Positions 50,459-58,585 of a stretch of DNA of 64,000 nucleotides are shown here, one piece after another. Numbering within the stretch: position 1 is the first letter of the stretch; each line of letters begins with the position of its first letter. Origin of the DNA: Curtobacterium sp. MCBA15_008. GTDB lineage: Bacteria; Actinomycetota; Actinomycetes; Actinomycetales; Microbacteriaceae. The stretch covers positions 34,939 through 98,938 of the forward strand of contig NZ_MJGN01000002.1 of assembly GCF_001865065.1 (NCBI RefSeq). The letters run 5' to 3'. Below the pieces are notes generated by a model. The model saw only the letters and a program-made list of their open reading frames with translations, made no database searches and was not told where the DNA came from. Position numbers and translations under genes: made by a program.

Positions 50459-51668
50459 GACTGCCCGCCCCCTGTTCACCCTCGGCGCCCTCGGCGTCGT
50501 CGCCGCCCTCGCGCTCACCGGCTGCGCGGATGCGTCCCCGTCGACCGGCGGTGGCGCGAGCAGCTCCGGCAAGGTCTCGCGCGTGTCGGTGACGCTGACG
50601 AACGACGGCTCGGACACGTGCTCCGTCTCGACCACGAAGGTCCCGGCCGGCCCGGTCACGTTCACCGTCAAGAACGAGTCGTCGACCGCCATCACCGAGG
50701 TCGAGCTCCTGCAGGACCAGCGGATCCTCGGTGAGAAGGAGAACCTCGCACCCGGCCTCGACGCCGTGCGGTTCACCGCGACGCTCACCGGTGGGAAGTA
50801 CCAGGTCTACTGCCCCGGCGCCGACCGCGAGCTCACCGACTTCACCGTCACCGGCAAGGTGACCTCGACCGCGAACAGCAGCGCCGCGACCCTGCTCGAC
50901 GAGGGCACGAAGGGCTACGCCGAGTACGTGGACGGCCAGGTCACCGACATGGTGGCCGCGGTCAAGCAGCTGCAGGCCGACGTCGACAAGGGCGACCTCG
51001 CTGCCGCGAAGACCGACTACGCGAACGCCCGCCCGTTCTACGAGCACGTCGAGAGCGATGTCGACGGCTTCGTCAAGAAGGGCCACAAGGCGACCGACAA
51101 CGCCGGCAACCTCGACTACCTCATCGACATGCGGGCGTCGAACCTCGACGACGCCGTCGGCTGGAGCGGGTTCCACGCGGTCGAGAAGGACCTGTTCGCG
51201 GCCGGCGCGATCACCGCCTCGACGAAGAAGACCGCTGCGGACCTGACCGAGAACGTCGAACTGCTGGCGAAGCTCGTGCCGACCCTCGACTACAAGCCCG
51301 AGGACCTCGCCAACGGCGCCGCGGGGCTGCTCGAGGAGGTCCAGTCGAACAAGATCACCGGCGAGGAAGAGGCCTACAGCCACATCGACCTCGTCGACCT
51401 CGCCGCGAACGTCGAGGGTGCCCGGCAGGCCTTCGCGTACCTCAAGCCCGGACTGACGAAGCTCGACCCGACGCTGACGAAGCAGATCGCGAAGCAGTTC
51501 GACGCGACGAACACCCTGATGGACGGGTACCGCGACGCCGACGACCTCGGCGGGTTCGCGACGTGGGACGCCGCGACGAAGGCGTCCGACGCGAACACGA
51601 TCTCGCAGCAGGTCCAGGCGCTTCAGGACCCCCTGTCCCGCCTCGCCGAGAAGGTCGCCACCGCGTGA
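50445..51668 (+). CDS. efeO: EfeO iron-binding lipoprotein (cupredoxin plus M75/imelysin)
   Basis: The 407-residue protein has a lipoprotein signal (LTGC, Cys27), an N-terminal cupredoxin-like domain (about 45-140, with Cys123 in YCPG), and an M75 imelysin domain with the HxxE motif HAVE (244-247). AAGGAG lies 8 nt before ATG 50445, inside the end of efeU. EfeO presents iron to EfeU together with the EfeB peroxidase. The organisation matches the two-domain EfeO of E. coli, except that it is lipid-anchored. Confidence 0.93.
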   Translation: MPSARTARPLFTLGALGVVAALALTGCADASPSTGGGASSSGKVSRVSVTLTNDGSDTCSVSTTKVPAGPVTFTVKNESSTAITEVELLQDQRILGEKENLAPGLDAVRFTATLTGGKYQVYCPGADRELTDFTVTGKVTSTANSSAATLLDEGTKGYAEYVDGQVTDMVAAVKQLQADVDKGDLAAAKTDYANARPFYEHVESDVDGFVKKGHKATDNAGNLDYLIDMRASNLDDAVGWSGFHAVEKDLFAAGAITASTKKTAADLTENVELLAKLVPTLDYKPEDLANGAAGLLEEVQSNKITGEEEAYSHIDLVDLAANVEGARQAFAYLKPGLTKLDPTLTKQIAKQFDATNTLMDGYRDADDLGGFATWDAATKASDANTISQQVQALQDPLSRLAEKVATA

Positions 51669-52978
51669 CCGACCCGCACGACGACGGGGTGCCCGCGGAC
51701 CAGCACCGCGGGCACGTCTCGCGGCGCGGGCTCCTCGGGGCGGGGGTCGCGGCGGCCGGCGCCGGCGTCGGTGCCGTCGCGGGCATCGCCGGAGCCGCCG
51801 CCGCGACCGGGGTGAACCCCCTCACCGCCGCGACGAACGGCGACGAGTCCATCGACCTCTCGCAGAGCCACCCGTTCTACGCCACCGCCGCCCGGCAGCC
51901 GCAGGGCGGGGTGCGCACCGCACCGCAGCGGTACTGCGTCTTCATGACGTTCGACATGTCGTCAACGGTCACGACCGACCTGCAGGTGCTCCTCGCCCGC
52001 TGGTCGGCGTCGATCGCGCAGCTGCAGGCGGGCAAGACCGTCGGCAGCGTCGAACCCGCGCACGGCGACGGCGTCGGCGCGGACACGGGGGAGGCGCTCG
52101 ACCTCGGCCCCGCCTCGCTCACGGTCACGGTCGGCCTCGGCCCCGGGATCTTCGACGGGCGCTTCGGCCTGGCGTCGAAGAAGCCGGCGCACCTGGCGGC
52201 GATCCCGACGCTGCCGAGCGACAACCTCGACGCCGGACTCACCGGCGGCGACCTGTCCCTGCAGGCCTGCGCGGACGACCCGCAGGTGGCGTACCACGCG
52301 GTCCGTGACCTCGCTCGGATGGCCCGCGGCACCGCGACCGTCCGCTGGACCGTCCTCGGGTTCGGGCGGGCGTCGGCTGGGCCGGACCAGTCCACGCCGC
52401 GGAACCTGATGGGCTTCAAGGACGGCACCCGCAACATCAGCACCGACGAGGACTACGACCGGTTCGTCTGGGTCGACGACGCGGGTGACGGCGCGGGGTG
52501 GATGGCCGGCGGCACGTACCAGGTCGCGCGGAAGATCCGGATGAACATCGAGATCTGGGACGCCGACGTCGTCAGCGACCAGCAGCGGGTGTTCGGCCGG
52601 ACCAAGATCGAGGGCGCACCGCTCTCCGGCGGCTCGGAGCACACCACGCCGGACTTCCACGCGAAGGCGACGGGCGGCGGGACGAAGATCGACCCGACGT
52701 CGCACATCGCCCTCGCCGCGCACGAGGCGAACGACGGCGTGAAGATCCTCCGTCGTCCGTACAACTACACGGACGGGCTGAACCAGTACGGGCAGCTCGA
52801 CGCGGGACTGCTCTTCACGGCGTACATGAACGACCCCGAGCACTTCACGCGGCTGCAGCGGAAGCTCGGGGCGTCGGACCGGTTGAACGAGTACATCTCG
52901 CACATCGGGTCCGCGGTGTTCGCCGTCCCGCCGGCCCCGCGCAAGGGGTCGTACATCGGCGAGCAGCTGTTCCGCTGA
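51665..52978 (+). CDS. efeB: EfeB deferrochelatase/DyP-type heme peroxidase, Tat-exported
   Basis: The 437-residue protein starts with a twin-arginine signal (SRRGLLGAG, 19-27) and a long Ala/Gly hydrophobic stretch. The DyP signature GFKDG (250-254, distal Asp253) and downstream SHIALAAHEAND and ILRRPYNY segments with heme-ligand residues are present. EfeB oxidises ferrous iron or removes iron from heme outside the membrane. Its GTG overlaps the efeO stop by 4 bp, completing a coupled efeUOB operon. Confidence 0.94.
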   Translation: MTDPHDDGVPADQHRGHVSRRGLLGAGVAAAGAGVGAVAGIAGAAAATGVNPLTAATNGDESIDLSQSHPFYATAARQPQGGVRTAPQRYCVFMTFDMSSTVTTDLQVLLARWSASIAQLQAGKTVGSVEPAHGDGVGADTGEALDLGPASLTVTVGLGPGIFDGRFGLASKKPAHLAAIPTLPSDNLDAGLTGGDLSLQACADDPQVAYHAVRDLARMARGTATVRWTVLGFGRASAGPDQSTPRNLMGFKDGTRNISTDEDYDRFVWVDDAGDGAGWMAGGTYQVARKIRMNIEIWDADVVSDQQRVFGRTKIEGAPLSGGSEHTTPDFHAKATGGGTKIDPTSHIALAAHEANDGVKILRRPYNYTDGLNQYGQLDAGLLFTAYMNDPEHFTRLQRKLGASDRLNEYISHIGSAVFAVPPAPRKGSYIGEQLFR

Positions 52979-53030
52979 CCCGTCGGCGCTGACCCGTCGG
53001 CGCTCCCCGTCGGCGCTCCCCGTCGAACCC
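52977..53030 (+). repeat. Tandem 13/14-bp repeats directly after efeB
   Basis: GACCCGTCGGCGCT occurs twice in a row (52977-52990, 52991-53004), followed by CCCCGTCGGCGCT and CCCCGTCGAACCC. The first unit overlaps the efeB stop codon, so slippage there would not alter the protein. Confidence 0.8.
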
Positions 53031-53035
53031 GGTGG

Positions 53036-53149
53036 AATCGGGCGTACCCGGTCCGAACTCCCGGGTGAGTACGCCCGGATTCACCAGGTACGCCCGGACT
53101 GACGTGGAGAGGGTGCCCTCCGTCGTTTCCCTGGAGACGGAGAGCACCC
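53036..53149 (+). terminator. Two hairpins downstream of efeUOB
   Basis: AATCGGGCGTAC (53036-53047) is complementary, with one bulge, to GTACGCCCGGATT (53069-53081). Then GGGTGC-C-CTCCGTC (53111-53124) pairs with GACGGAG-A-GCACCC (53136-53149), 13 pairs with one mismatch. They probably end the iron operon transcript. The 424-bp interval 52979-53402 has no gene. Confidence 0.55.
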
Positions 53150-53324
53150 GCGTCGCGGAGTCCGCCGGGCGGAACCACCGTCCGGACGAGAGGTGACCCA
53201 GCACGACGCGTCGCGATGCGACACGCCGAGCGTACCCCGCGCATCGCCGGATCCGCAGGGAAGTACCGGGATGGGACAGTGGTGGTGACCGCCCGCCGAC
53301 GCGGGCCGGACCGTGGGACCGGCG

Positions 53325-53400
53325 CCGCGCCTCCAGGCAGCACGAGGACGGGCCGTCCCACCATGGTGAGACGGCCCGTCTGGTCGGCCTGGAGGCGCGG
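53325..53400. repeat. Inside-out copy of the palindrome family around a hairpin (copy G)
   Basis: CCGCGCCTCCAGGC (53325-53338) and GCCTGGAGGCGCGG (53387-53400) are perfect 14-bp complements, but in the reverse order to other copies: the right half-site comes first. Between them lies the 11-bp hairpin at 53347-53380. The right element abuts the 3' end of the 5'-nucleotidase gene. Confidence 0.75.
53347..53380 (-). terminator. Hairpin ending the 5'-nucleotidase gene
   Basis: GACGGGCCGTC (53347-53357) and GACGGCCCGTC (53370-53380) are exact complements with a 12-nt loop, 23 bp beyond the stop codon of the leftward gene. Convergent with efeB, so it may work in both directions. Confidence 0.55.
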
Positions 53401-53402
53401 TG

Positions 53403-55724
53403 TCAGTCCGTCAGGACGGTCGCGTCGCGCTTCGCACGGTTCCGGCGGACGAGCAGCGCGGTCGAGAGTCCGGCGAGCAGGAGCAGCCCGGCGGCGATCG
53501 CCGGAGCGGCGAGCTCGGCACCCGTGAAGGCGAGTTCGCCGTCGGCGCGCACCGGGACGGTGCCGTCGACGACCCCGTCGCCGTCGAGGTCGACGCCCAC
53601 CCCTCCGGCGCCACCGTTCCCGACGCCCGGAGTGGTCGGGTCGTCGTCGATCGGCGTGTTCGGGTCGCCGTCGTCCGGGTCGGTACCCGGGTCGACGACG
53701 GCGGGCAGCGGGATCGTCACCGCGAGGGTGATCGTCCGACCGTTCGGCAGCGTCACGACGAGCGGTTCGTCGGTCGTCGCGGCGGGTGCCACGGCGGCGG
53801 CGAGGGCGACCGGCTGCGTCTCCGGCGCGGGTGCCGCACCCGGGACCGTGAACCGGAGTGTGGCCTGACCCTGCTCGTCCGTCGTGTCGACGATCGTCGT
53901 GTCGACCGCCGACCGGGCGAGCTCCGTTCCACCGGCGCTGACCGCGACCTCGCCGCCCTGGCCCGGCACGTTGCTGAAGACCAGGGACGACAGGTCGACG
54001 GTGACGGCGTCTCCGGGCTGGAAGCCACCCGCCGGGGTCGGCGTCACGCGGACGCCGATCGAGCGCTGGTCCTCCTGGACCTTCACCTCTGGGTCGGCCT
54101 GGAAGTACTCGACCTGCGCCTCGAGGTCGACCTTGCCGCTGTCCTGCTTCGTGGCTGCGGCCGTGAAGGCTGCGAAGTTGTCGCCGCCGCCCGCGAGGAA
54201 CGAGTTCACCGTCACCCTGTAGGTGCTGCCGGGCACGATCGGCTCGTCGCCCAGCGTCATCGAGGTGATGCGGGAGCCCGCCTCGGCCTTCGGGTCGTAG
54301 GTGTACGCGAACCCGTCCGAGACGCCGAGCTTGAGGAACGGGCGGCTGGCCGTCGCCGGCTGCCACTGCTGCTCGAGCGCCTGCTGGATCTGCGCACCGG
54401 TCAGGTCGAGGACGACGAGCGTGTTCGCGAAGGGCTGGACGACCGCGGCCTCCTTGTAGGTGACCGCACCGGCGGTGATGTCCGCGCGGAGACCGCCGGG
54501 GTTCATGAACGCGATCTGCGACCCCTGCCGTTCGGTCGCAGCACGCTGCACATCGGCGACGAAGTTGCCGAGCGTCGACTCGCCACCGCGGTTCTCCGAG
54601 CCGTCCCGCTGCACCGCGCGGCGCAGGTCGCGGTCGACCGTGCCGAGCTCGACGGCTCCGAGGCGATCGCCCTCGGTGACCGCCGCGCCGACGGTCGCGG
54701 CGACGGCCGCGTCCGGTCCGTACGTGCCGTCGACGAGCCGGATGTTCTCGGCGATCGGTGCGGTGACCGTGCCGTCCTCGGCGACGGCGAGCTGCACGTG
54801 ACCGAGGTTGAATCCGTACGAGCCGGTCTGGATCACCGGTCGGGCGACCGTGCCGCCCTCGGGGACGACCGAGTGCACGTAGGTCTGGTGCGTGTGCGCG
54901 GAGAGGATCGCGGCGACGTCGGGCGTGACGCCGTGGACCGCACGGGCGAAGGCGCTGTCGCGGCCCAGGTCCGCCGCCGCGGAGGTCTCGGCGCCGTCGT
55001 GCACGAGCAGCACCATGACGTCGGCGGCGTCCTCCGCGACGATCTGCGCGGCGACCTTGTTGACCTCGGTCGTGATGTCGCCCATCACGAGCCCCTTGAT
55101 GCCGTCCGGGCTGACGAGCCCCTGACCGACCAGGTCGACCGTGGCGCCGATGAAGGCGACGCGCTGGCCGCTGATCTCCTCGACCGCGTACGGGTCGAAC
55201 GCGGGCTCGCCCGTCGCCTCGTCGAGGATGTTCGCGGAGACGTAGTCCCACTTCGCGTTCGGGTCGGACTCCGGGCCGATCACGCGGTCGCGCAGGTCGT
55301 CCTGCCCCTTGTCGAGCTCGTGGTTGCCGATCGCGCTGACCGACAGGTCCATCTGGTTCAGCACGTCGATGGTGGGCTGGTCCTGCTGGATGAAGGACTC
55401 GAACGTCGACCCGCCGATGTTGTCGCCGGAGCTGACGAACGCCGACGTGGTCGGGTCCTCGCCGCGCAGCTCGTCGAGCGCGCCGGCCAGGACCGCAGCG
55501 CCCGCGGCGTCGCCGTCGCGGGGCGTCGGCGCGCCGTTCGTCTGCGAGATGGACTGCGCGATCCGACCGTGGAAGTCGTTCACGTTGTAGAGGTCGATGG
55601 TGGTGTCGCCGTCGGCCGCGATGGCTCCGGACGGCAGGGACAGGGCGACGAGGACACCGGCGGTGACGAGTGCCGCGCCGCCGGCGAGACGCCGACGTCG
55701 GCGCGGGGGAGTGTGAGCGTTCAT
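53403..55724 (-). CDS. Secreted 5'-nucleotidase/metallophosphatase with LAFTG wall anchor
   Basis: The 773-residue protein has a signal peptide (cleavage near GAIA-AD, about 36), a calcineurin-like phosphatase domain (NDFHGR 49-54, GDNIGGS, GNHELD, HTHQTYVH) and a 5'-nucleotidase C-terminal domain (SQIAFMNPGGLRADI, FLAGGGDNFAAF). An Ig-like region and an acidic Asp/Pro linker follow. It ends with LAFTG (731-735), a hydrophobic helix and RRNRAKR, the pattern of class E sortase substrates (LAxTG). It should release phosphate and nucleosides from extracellular nucleotides while fixed to the wall. ATG 55724 is chosen; the frame is open to 55778. Confidence 0.9.
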   Translation of the reverse strand: MNAHTPPRRRRRLAGGAALVTAGVLVALSLPSGAIAADGDTTIDLYNVNDFHGRIAQSISQTNGAPTPRDGDAAGAAVLAGALDELRGEDPTTSAFVSSGDNIGGSTFESFIQQDQPTIDVLNQMDLSVSAIGNHELDKGQDDLRDRVIGPESDPNAKWDYVSANILDEATGEPAFDPYAVEEISGQRVAFIGATVDLVGQGLVSPDGIKGLVMGDITTEVNKVAAQIVAEDAADVMVLLVHDGAETSAAADLGRDSAFARAVHGVTPDVAAILSAHTHQTYVHSVVPEGGTVARPVIQTGSYGFNLGHVQLAVAEDGTVTAPIAENIRLVDGTYGPDAAVAATVGAAVTEGDRLGAVELGTVDRDLRRAVQRDGSENRGGESTLGNFVADVQRAATERQGSQIAFMNPGGLRADITAGAVTYKEAAVVQPFANTLVVLDLTGAQIQQALEQQWQPATASRPFLKLGVSDGFAYTYDPKAEAGSRITSMTLGDEPIVPGSTYRVTVNSFLAGGGDNFAAFTAAATKQDSGKVDLEAQVEYFQADPEVKVQEDQRSIGVRVTPTPAGGFQPGDAVTVDLSSLVFSNVPGQGGEVAVSAGGTELARSAVDTTIVDTTDEQGQATLRFTVPGAAPAPETQPVALAAAVAPAATTDEPLVVTLPNGRTITLAVTIPLPAVVDPGTDPDDGDPNTPIDDDPTTPGVGNGGAGGVGVDLDGDGVVDGTVPVRADGELAFTGAELAAPAIAAGLLLLAGLSTALLVRRNRAKRDATVLTD

Positions 55725-55772
55725 CGGCGTCGAACCTATGAGAACGCACAGCAGACCCGCCAGGGTGTGCCG

Positions 55773-55789
55773 CAACACGTCACGTGTTG
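55773..55789. promoter_or_regulatory. Inverted repeat in the 5'-nucleotidase promoter region
   Basis: CAACACGT-C-ACGTGTTG is a perfect 17-bp inverted repeat 49 bp upstream of the nucleotidase start and 23 bp beyond the end of the PoxB-like gene. It may be an operator. The regulator is unknown. Confidence 0.4.
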
Positions 55790-55811
55790 TTCACACGGCC
55801 CGGCGCGCGGC

Positions 55812-57626
55812 TCAGTCGCGACCCAGGGCGCCCTTCACCCGCTCGACGGCCTCGGCCGCCATCGCCTTCGCCGAGTCCTTCACGACGCCGAGCTCCGCCG
55901 GGTCGCCCTTGAGCAGGCTCTTCGCGGTGTTGAGCGCGTACTCGGCAGTGATGTGCGGCGGCAGCGGGGGGACGTTCCGGCTGACGTACGCGTCGATGAG
56001 CGTGACGCCCGGGTTCGCGAACGCCCGCTCGACGGCCGCCTCGACCTCGTCGTCACCGTGCACCGCGATGCCGGTGAACCCGAGGAGCTCGGCGTACCCG
56101 GCGTAGTCCATCGACTCGACGTCCTGGGAACCGCGCCACATCGGGTTGCCGTCCTCGGTGCGCATCTCCCACGACACCTGGCCGAGGTCGTCGTTGTGCA
56201 TGACCACGATGACGAGCTGCTGGTTCGGCCACGCCGCCATGTACTTCTTCACGGTGATGAGCTCGTTCATCCCGAGCATCTGGAACGCGCCGTCGCCGAT
56301 CGTGCACACCGCGGGCCGGTCCGGGAACGCGAACTTCGCGGCGACGGCGTACGGCATCGCCGCCAGCATCGTCGCCAGCCGCCCGGACATGTCGCCGTGC
56401 ATGCCGCGCCGCAGGCGGATGTGGTGGCCGTACCAGTCCGCCGTGGTGCCCGCGTCGCAGGTGACGGTGACGCCCTCGGGGAGGTGCTCGTTCACCGCGC
56501 GGACGACCCGGCGGGGGTTCACGCCGTCGTCGTAGGCGACCTCGGCCTGGCGGGCCATCTCGGCCTCCCACTCGCGCATCTCGCCCGCGAGCTTCTCCTG
56601 CCACGACTTGTCCGTCTTCTCGGTGAGCAGCGGGAGCACGGCGTCGAGCGTCGCGCCGACGTCGCCCCAGAGGTTGAGCTCGGTCGGGTAGCGCAGGCCC
56701 ATCTGCTCCGGCTTGATGTCGACCTGCACACCGCGCGCCTGACCGCTCGCCGGCAGGTACTCGCCGTACGGGTAGTTCGTGCCGAGGAGCACGATCGTGT
56801 CGCACTCCTTGATCTGCGTCAGGCTCGGCCGCGAGCCGAGCAGCCCGACCTGCTGCGTGTGCCACGGCACGTCCGAGGGTACGACGTCCTTGCCGCGCAG
56901 CGCCGTGATGATCCCCGCGCCGGCCTTCTCGGCGGCGGCGAGCACCTGGTCGGTCGAACCGCGGGCACCCGCTCCGACCAGGAAGGTGACGCGTTCGCCG
57001 GCGTTCACGATCTCGGCGAGCTTCGCGATCTCGTCGGCGGGCGGCGTGATGCGCGTGGACGGTGCGACGTCGCTCGACCGGGACACCCAGTGCTCGGCCG
57101 CGGGCGCCTCGTAGGCCATCGCCTGCACGTCGTGGGGGAGCACCACCACCGCCGGCTGCTTCCGGAGCATCGCCGTCCGGAACGCGGTGTCGACGACCAC
57201 TCCGACGGCGTCCGGCGTGGCGACGGTCTCGACGTAGCAGGCCACGTCCGCGAACACCCGCTCCAGGTTCGACTCCTGCTGCGTGAACGTGCCGATCGAC
57301 GCCAGACCCTGTTGCCCGACGATCGCGACGACCGGCTGGTTGTCCATCTGCGCGTCGTACAGGCCGTTCAGCAGGTGGAACGCACCCGGGCTCGACGTGG
57401 CGACGCAGACCCCGACCTCGCCGGTGAACTTGGCGTGGGCGGTCGCCATCAGCGCGGCGATCTCCTCGTGCGTCGGACGGACGTACTCGAGCGCTCGCTC
57501 GCTGCCGTCCGCCTTGCCGAGGGCACCGTCGAAGGCCCCGATGCCGTCGCCGGGGTACCCGAACACGCGGGAGACGCCCCACGCCTTGATGCGGTCGATG
57601 ACGAAGTCGCTCACGGTGGTGCTCAT
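55812..57626 (-). CDS. Thiamine-diphosphate-dependent pyruvate oxidase/dehydrogenase (PoxB-like)
   Basis: The 604-residue protein has the three-domain ThDP fold: a pyrimidine domain with the catalytic Glu in RPTHEEIAALMATAHAK, a central domain (VTFLVGAGARG, VDIKPEQMGLRYP), and a PP domain with GDGAFQMLGMNELITVKKY leading to HNDDLGQVSWEM. It resembles PoxB, which oxidises pyruvate to acetate and CO2 at the membrane; the C-terminal 40 residues are an amphipathic helix (KAMAAEAVERVKGAL) like PoxB's lipid-binding tail. Acetolactate-synthase-like activity is the alternative. ATG 57626 is chosen; the frame is open far upstream but would run through the isomerase gene. Confidence 0.85.
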   Translation of the reverse strand: MSTTVSDFVIDRIKAWGVSRVFGYPGDGIGAFDGALGKADGSERALEYVRPTHEEIAALMATAHAKFTGEVGVCVATSSPGAFHLLNGLYDAQMDNQPVVAIVGQQGLASIGTFTQQESNLERVFADVACYVETVATPDAVGVVVDTAFRTAMLRKQPAVVVLPHDVQAMAYEAPAAEHWVSRSSDVAPSTRITPPADEIAKLAEIVNAGERVTFLVGAGARGSTDQVLAAAEKAGAGIITALRGKDVVPSDVPWHTQQVGLLGSRPSLTQIKECDTIVLLGTNYPYGEYLPASGQARGVQVDIKPEQMGLRYPTELNLWGDVGATLDAVLPLLTEKTDKSWQEKLAGEMREWEAEMARQAEVAYDDGVNPRRVVRAVNEHLPEGVTVTCDAGTTADWYGHHIRLRRGMHGDMSGRLATMLAAMPYAVAAKFAFPDRPAVCTIGDGAFQMLGMNELITVKKYMAAWPNQQLVIVVMHNDDLGQVSWEMRTEDGNPMWRGSQDVESMDYAGYAELLGFTGIAVHGDDEVEAAVERAFANPGVTLIDAYVSRNVPPLPPHITAEYALNTAKSLLKGDPAELGVVKDSAKAMAAEAVERVKGALGRD

Positions 57627-57661
57627 GGCACCAGCGTGCGCGGGCGGCGACCCCCGCGTTC

Positions 57662-58585
57662 TCAGGCTTCGGCGATGAGGGGACGGAGGGTGCGGTGCGC
57701 GATGCGGAGCCCCTCGAGGACCTTCTCGTCGGTGCCGCCCCAGAGCGGGTCCTCGTGCTCGACGCTCAGCGTGCCGTCGAACCCCGCCTCGTAGAGCCGG
57801 TCGACGACGTGCGGCCAGTCGACGACGCCACGGCCGGGCACCCGGAAGCGCCACCAGCCCATGTCCCACGGGTCGTCGCCCTTGTCGACCTTGCCGAAGA
57901 AGCCGTAGTCGTTCCGCTTCCGGGGGAAGAGCTCGAGGTCCTTCGCCTGCGCGTGCACGATGTGCTCGGCGAACGGCAGGATCGTCTCGACGGGGTCGAT
58001 GCCGATCCAGGTCAGGTGCGACGGGTCCCAGTTCAGGCCGAAGCCGAGACCGGTCACCCAGCCCCAGAGCTCCGGCGAGTACGCGAGGTTGCCCGGGTAG
58101 CCGTCGGGGTGCCAGCCCTCCATGACGCAGTTCTCGATGATGAGCCGCACGCCCCGCTCGCCGGCGTAGTCGACGAGCTCCGGCAGGACCCGGTCGCCCT
58201 CGGCCATGTTCTCGCGCACCGACTTCGAGTTGTCGCGACCGATGAACGTGCCGACGTACGGCACGCCGAGGCGCTGCGCCGCGTCGATCGCGTGGAAGAG
58301 GTGCTCCTTGATCTGGGCACGGCGGTCGAGGTCCTGGTGGAGGTTGTTCTCGTAGTAGGCGAACGCGCTGATCTCGAGCCCGGTGCGGTCGAGCAGGGCG
58401 CGGGTCGCCTGCGCGTCCTCGTCGGTGAACGTGGCCACCGGCAGGTGGGCGGCCTCGAAGTCGCGGCCGCCGGTGCCGGGCCACACGCCCACCTCGAGCC
58501 GCTCGTACCCCTGCTCGGCCGCGAACCCGGCGATGCGGTCCAGCGACCACCCGGGCAGGCACGCCGTCAGCATCCCCAGCTTCAT
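57662..58585 (-). CDS. Sugar phosphate isomerase/epimerase-like TIM barrel, second pair
   Basis: The 307-residue protein shows the xylose-isomerase-type barrel: IAGFAAEQGYERLEVGVWPG, ISAFAYYENNLHQD, RLIIENCVMEGWHP (metal-ligand Glu), LGFGLNWDPSHLTWIGIDP (Asp/His) and GTLSVEHEDPLWGG (Glu/His). It overlaps the dehydrogenase gene upstream by 4 bp. With that gene it forms a second dehydrogenase/isomerase pair, similar in logic to 39943-42149 but with the opposite metal-site context and gene strand. Substrate unknown. Confidence 0.87.
   Translation of the reverse strand: MKLGMLTACLPGWSLDRIAGFAAEQGYERLEVGVWPGTGGRDFEAAHLPVATFTDEDAQATRALLDRTGLEISAFAYYENNLHQDLDRRAQIKEHLFHAIDAAQRLGVPYVGTFIGRDNSKSVRENMAEGDRVLPELVDYAGERGVRLIIENCVMEGWHPDGYPGNLAYSPELWGWVTGLGFGLNWDPSHLTWIGIDPVETILPFAEHIVHAQAKDLELFPRKRNDYGFFGKVDKGDDPWDMGWWRFRVPGRGVVDWPHVVDRLYEAGFDGTLSVEHEDPLWGGTDEKVLEGLRIAHRTLRPLIAEA

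Noticed and set aside
736..53400. GC-rich palindromes considered as insertion-sequence ends
   Set aside because: No transposase lies between or near any two copies, and no target-site duplications were seen.
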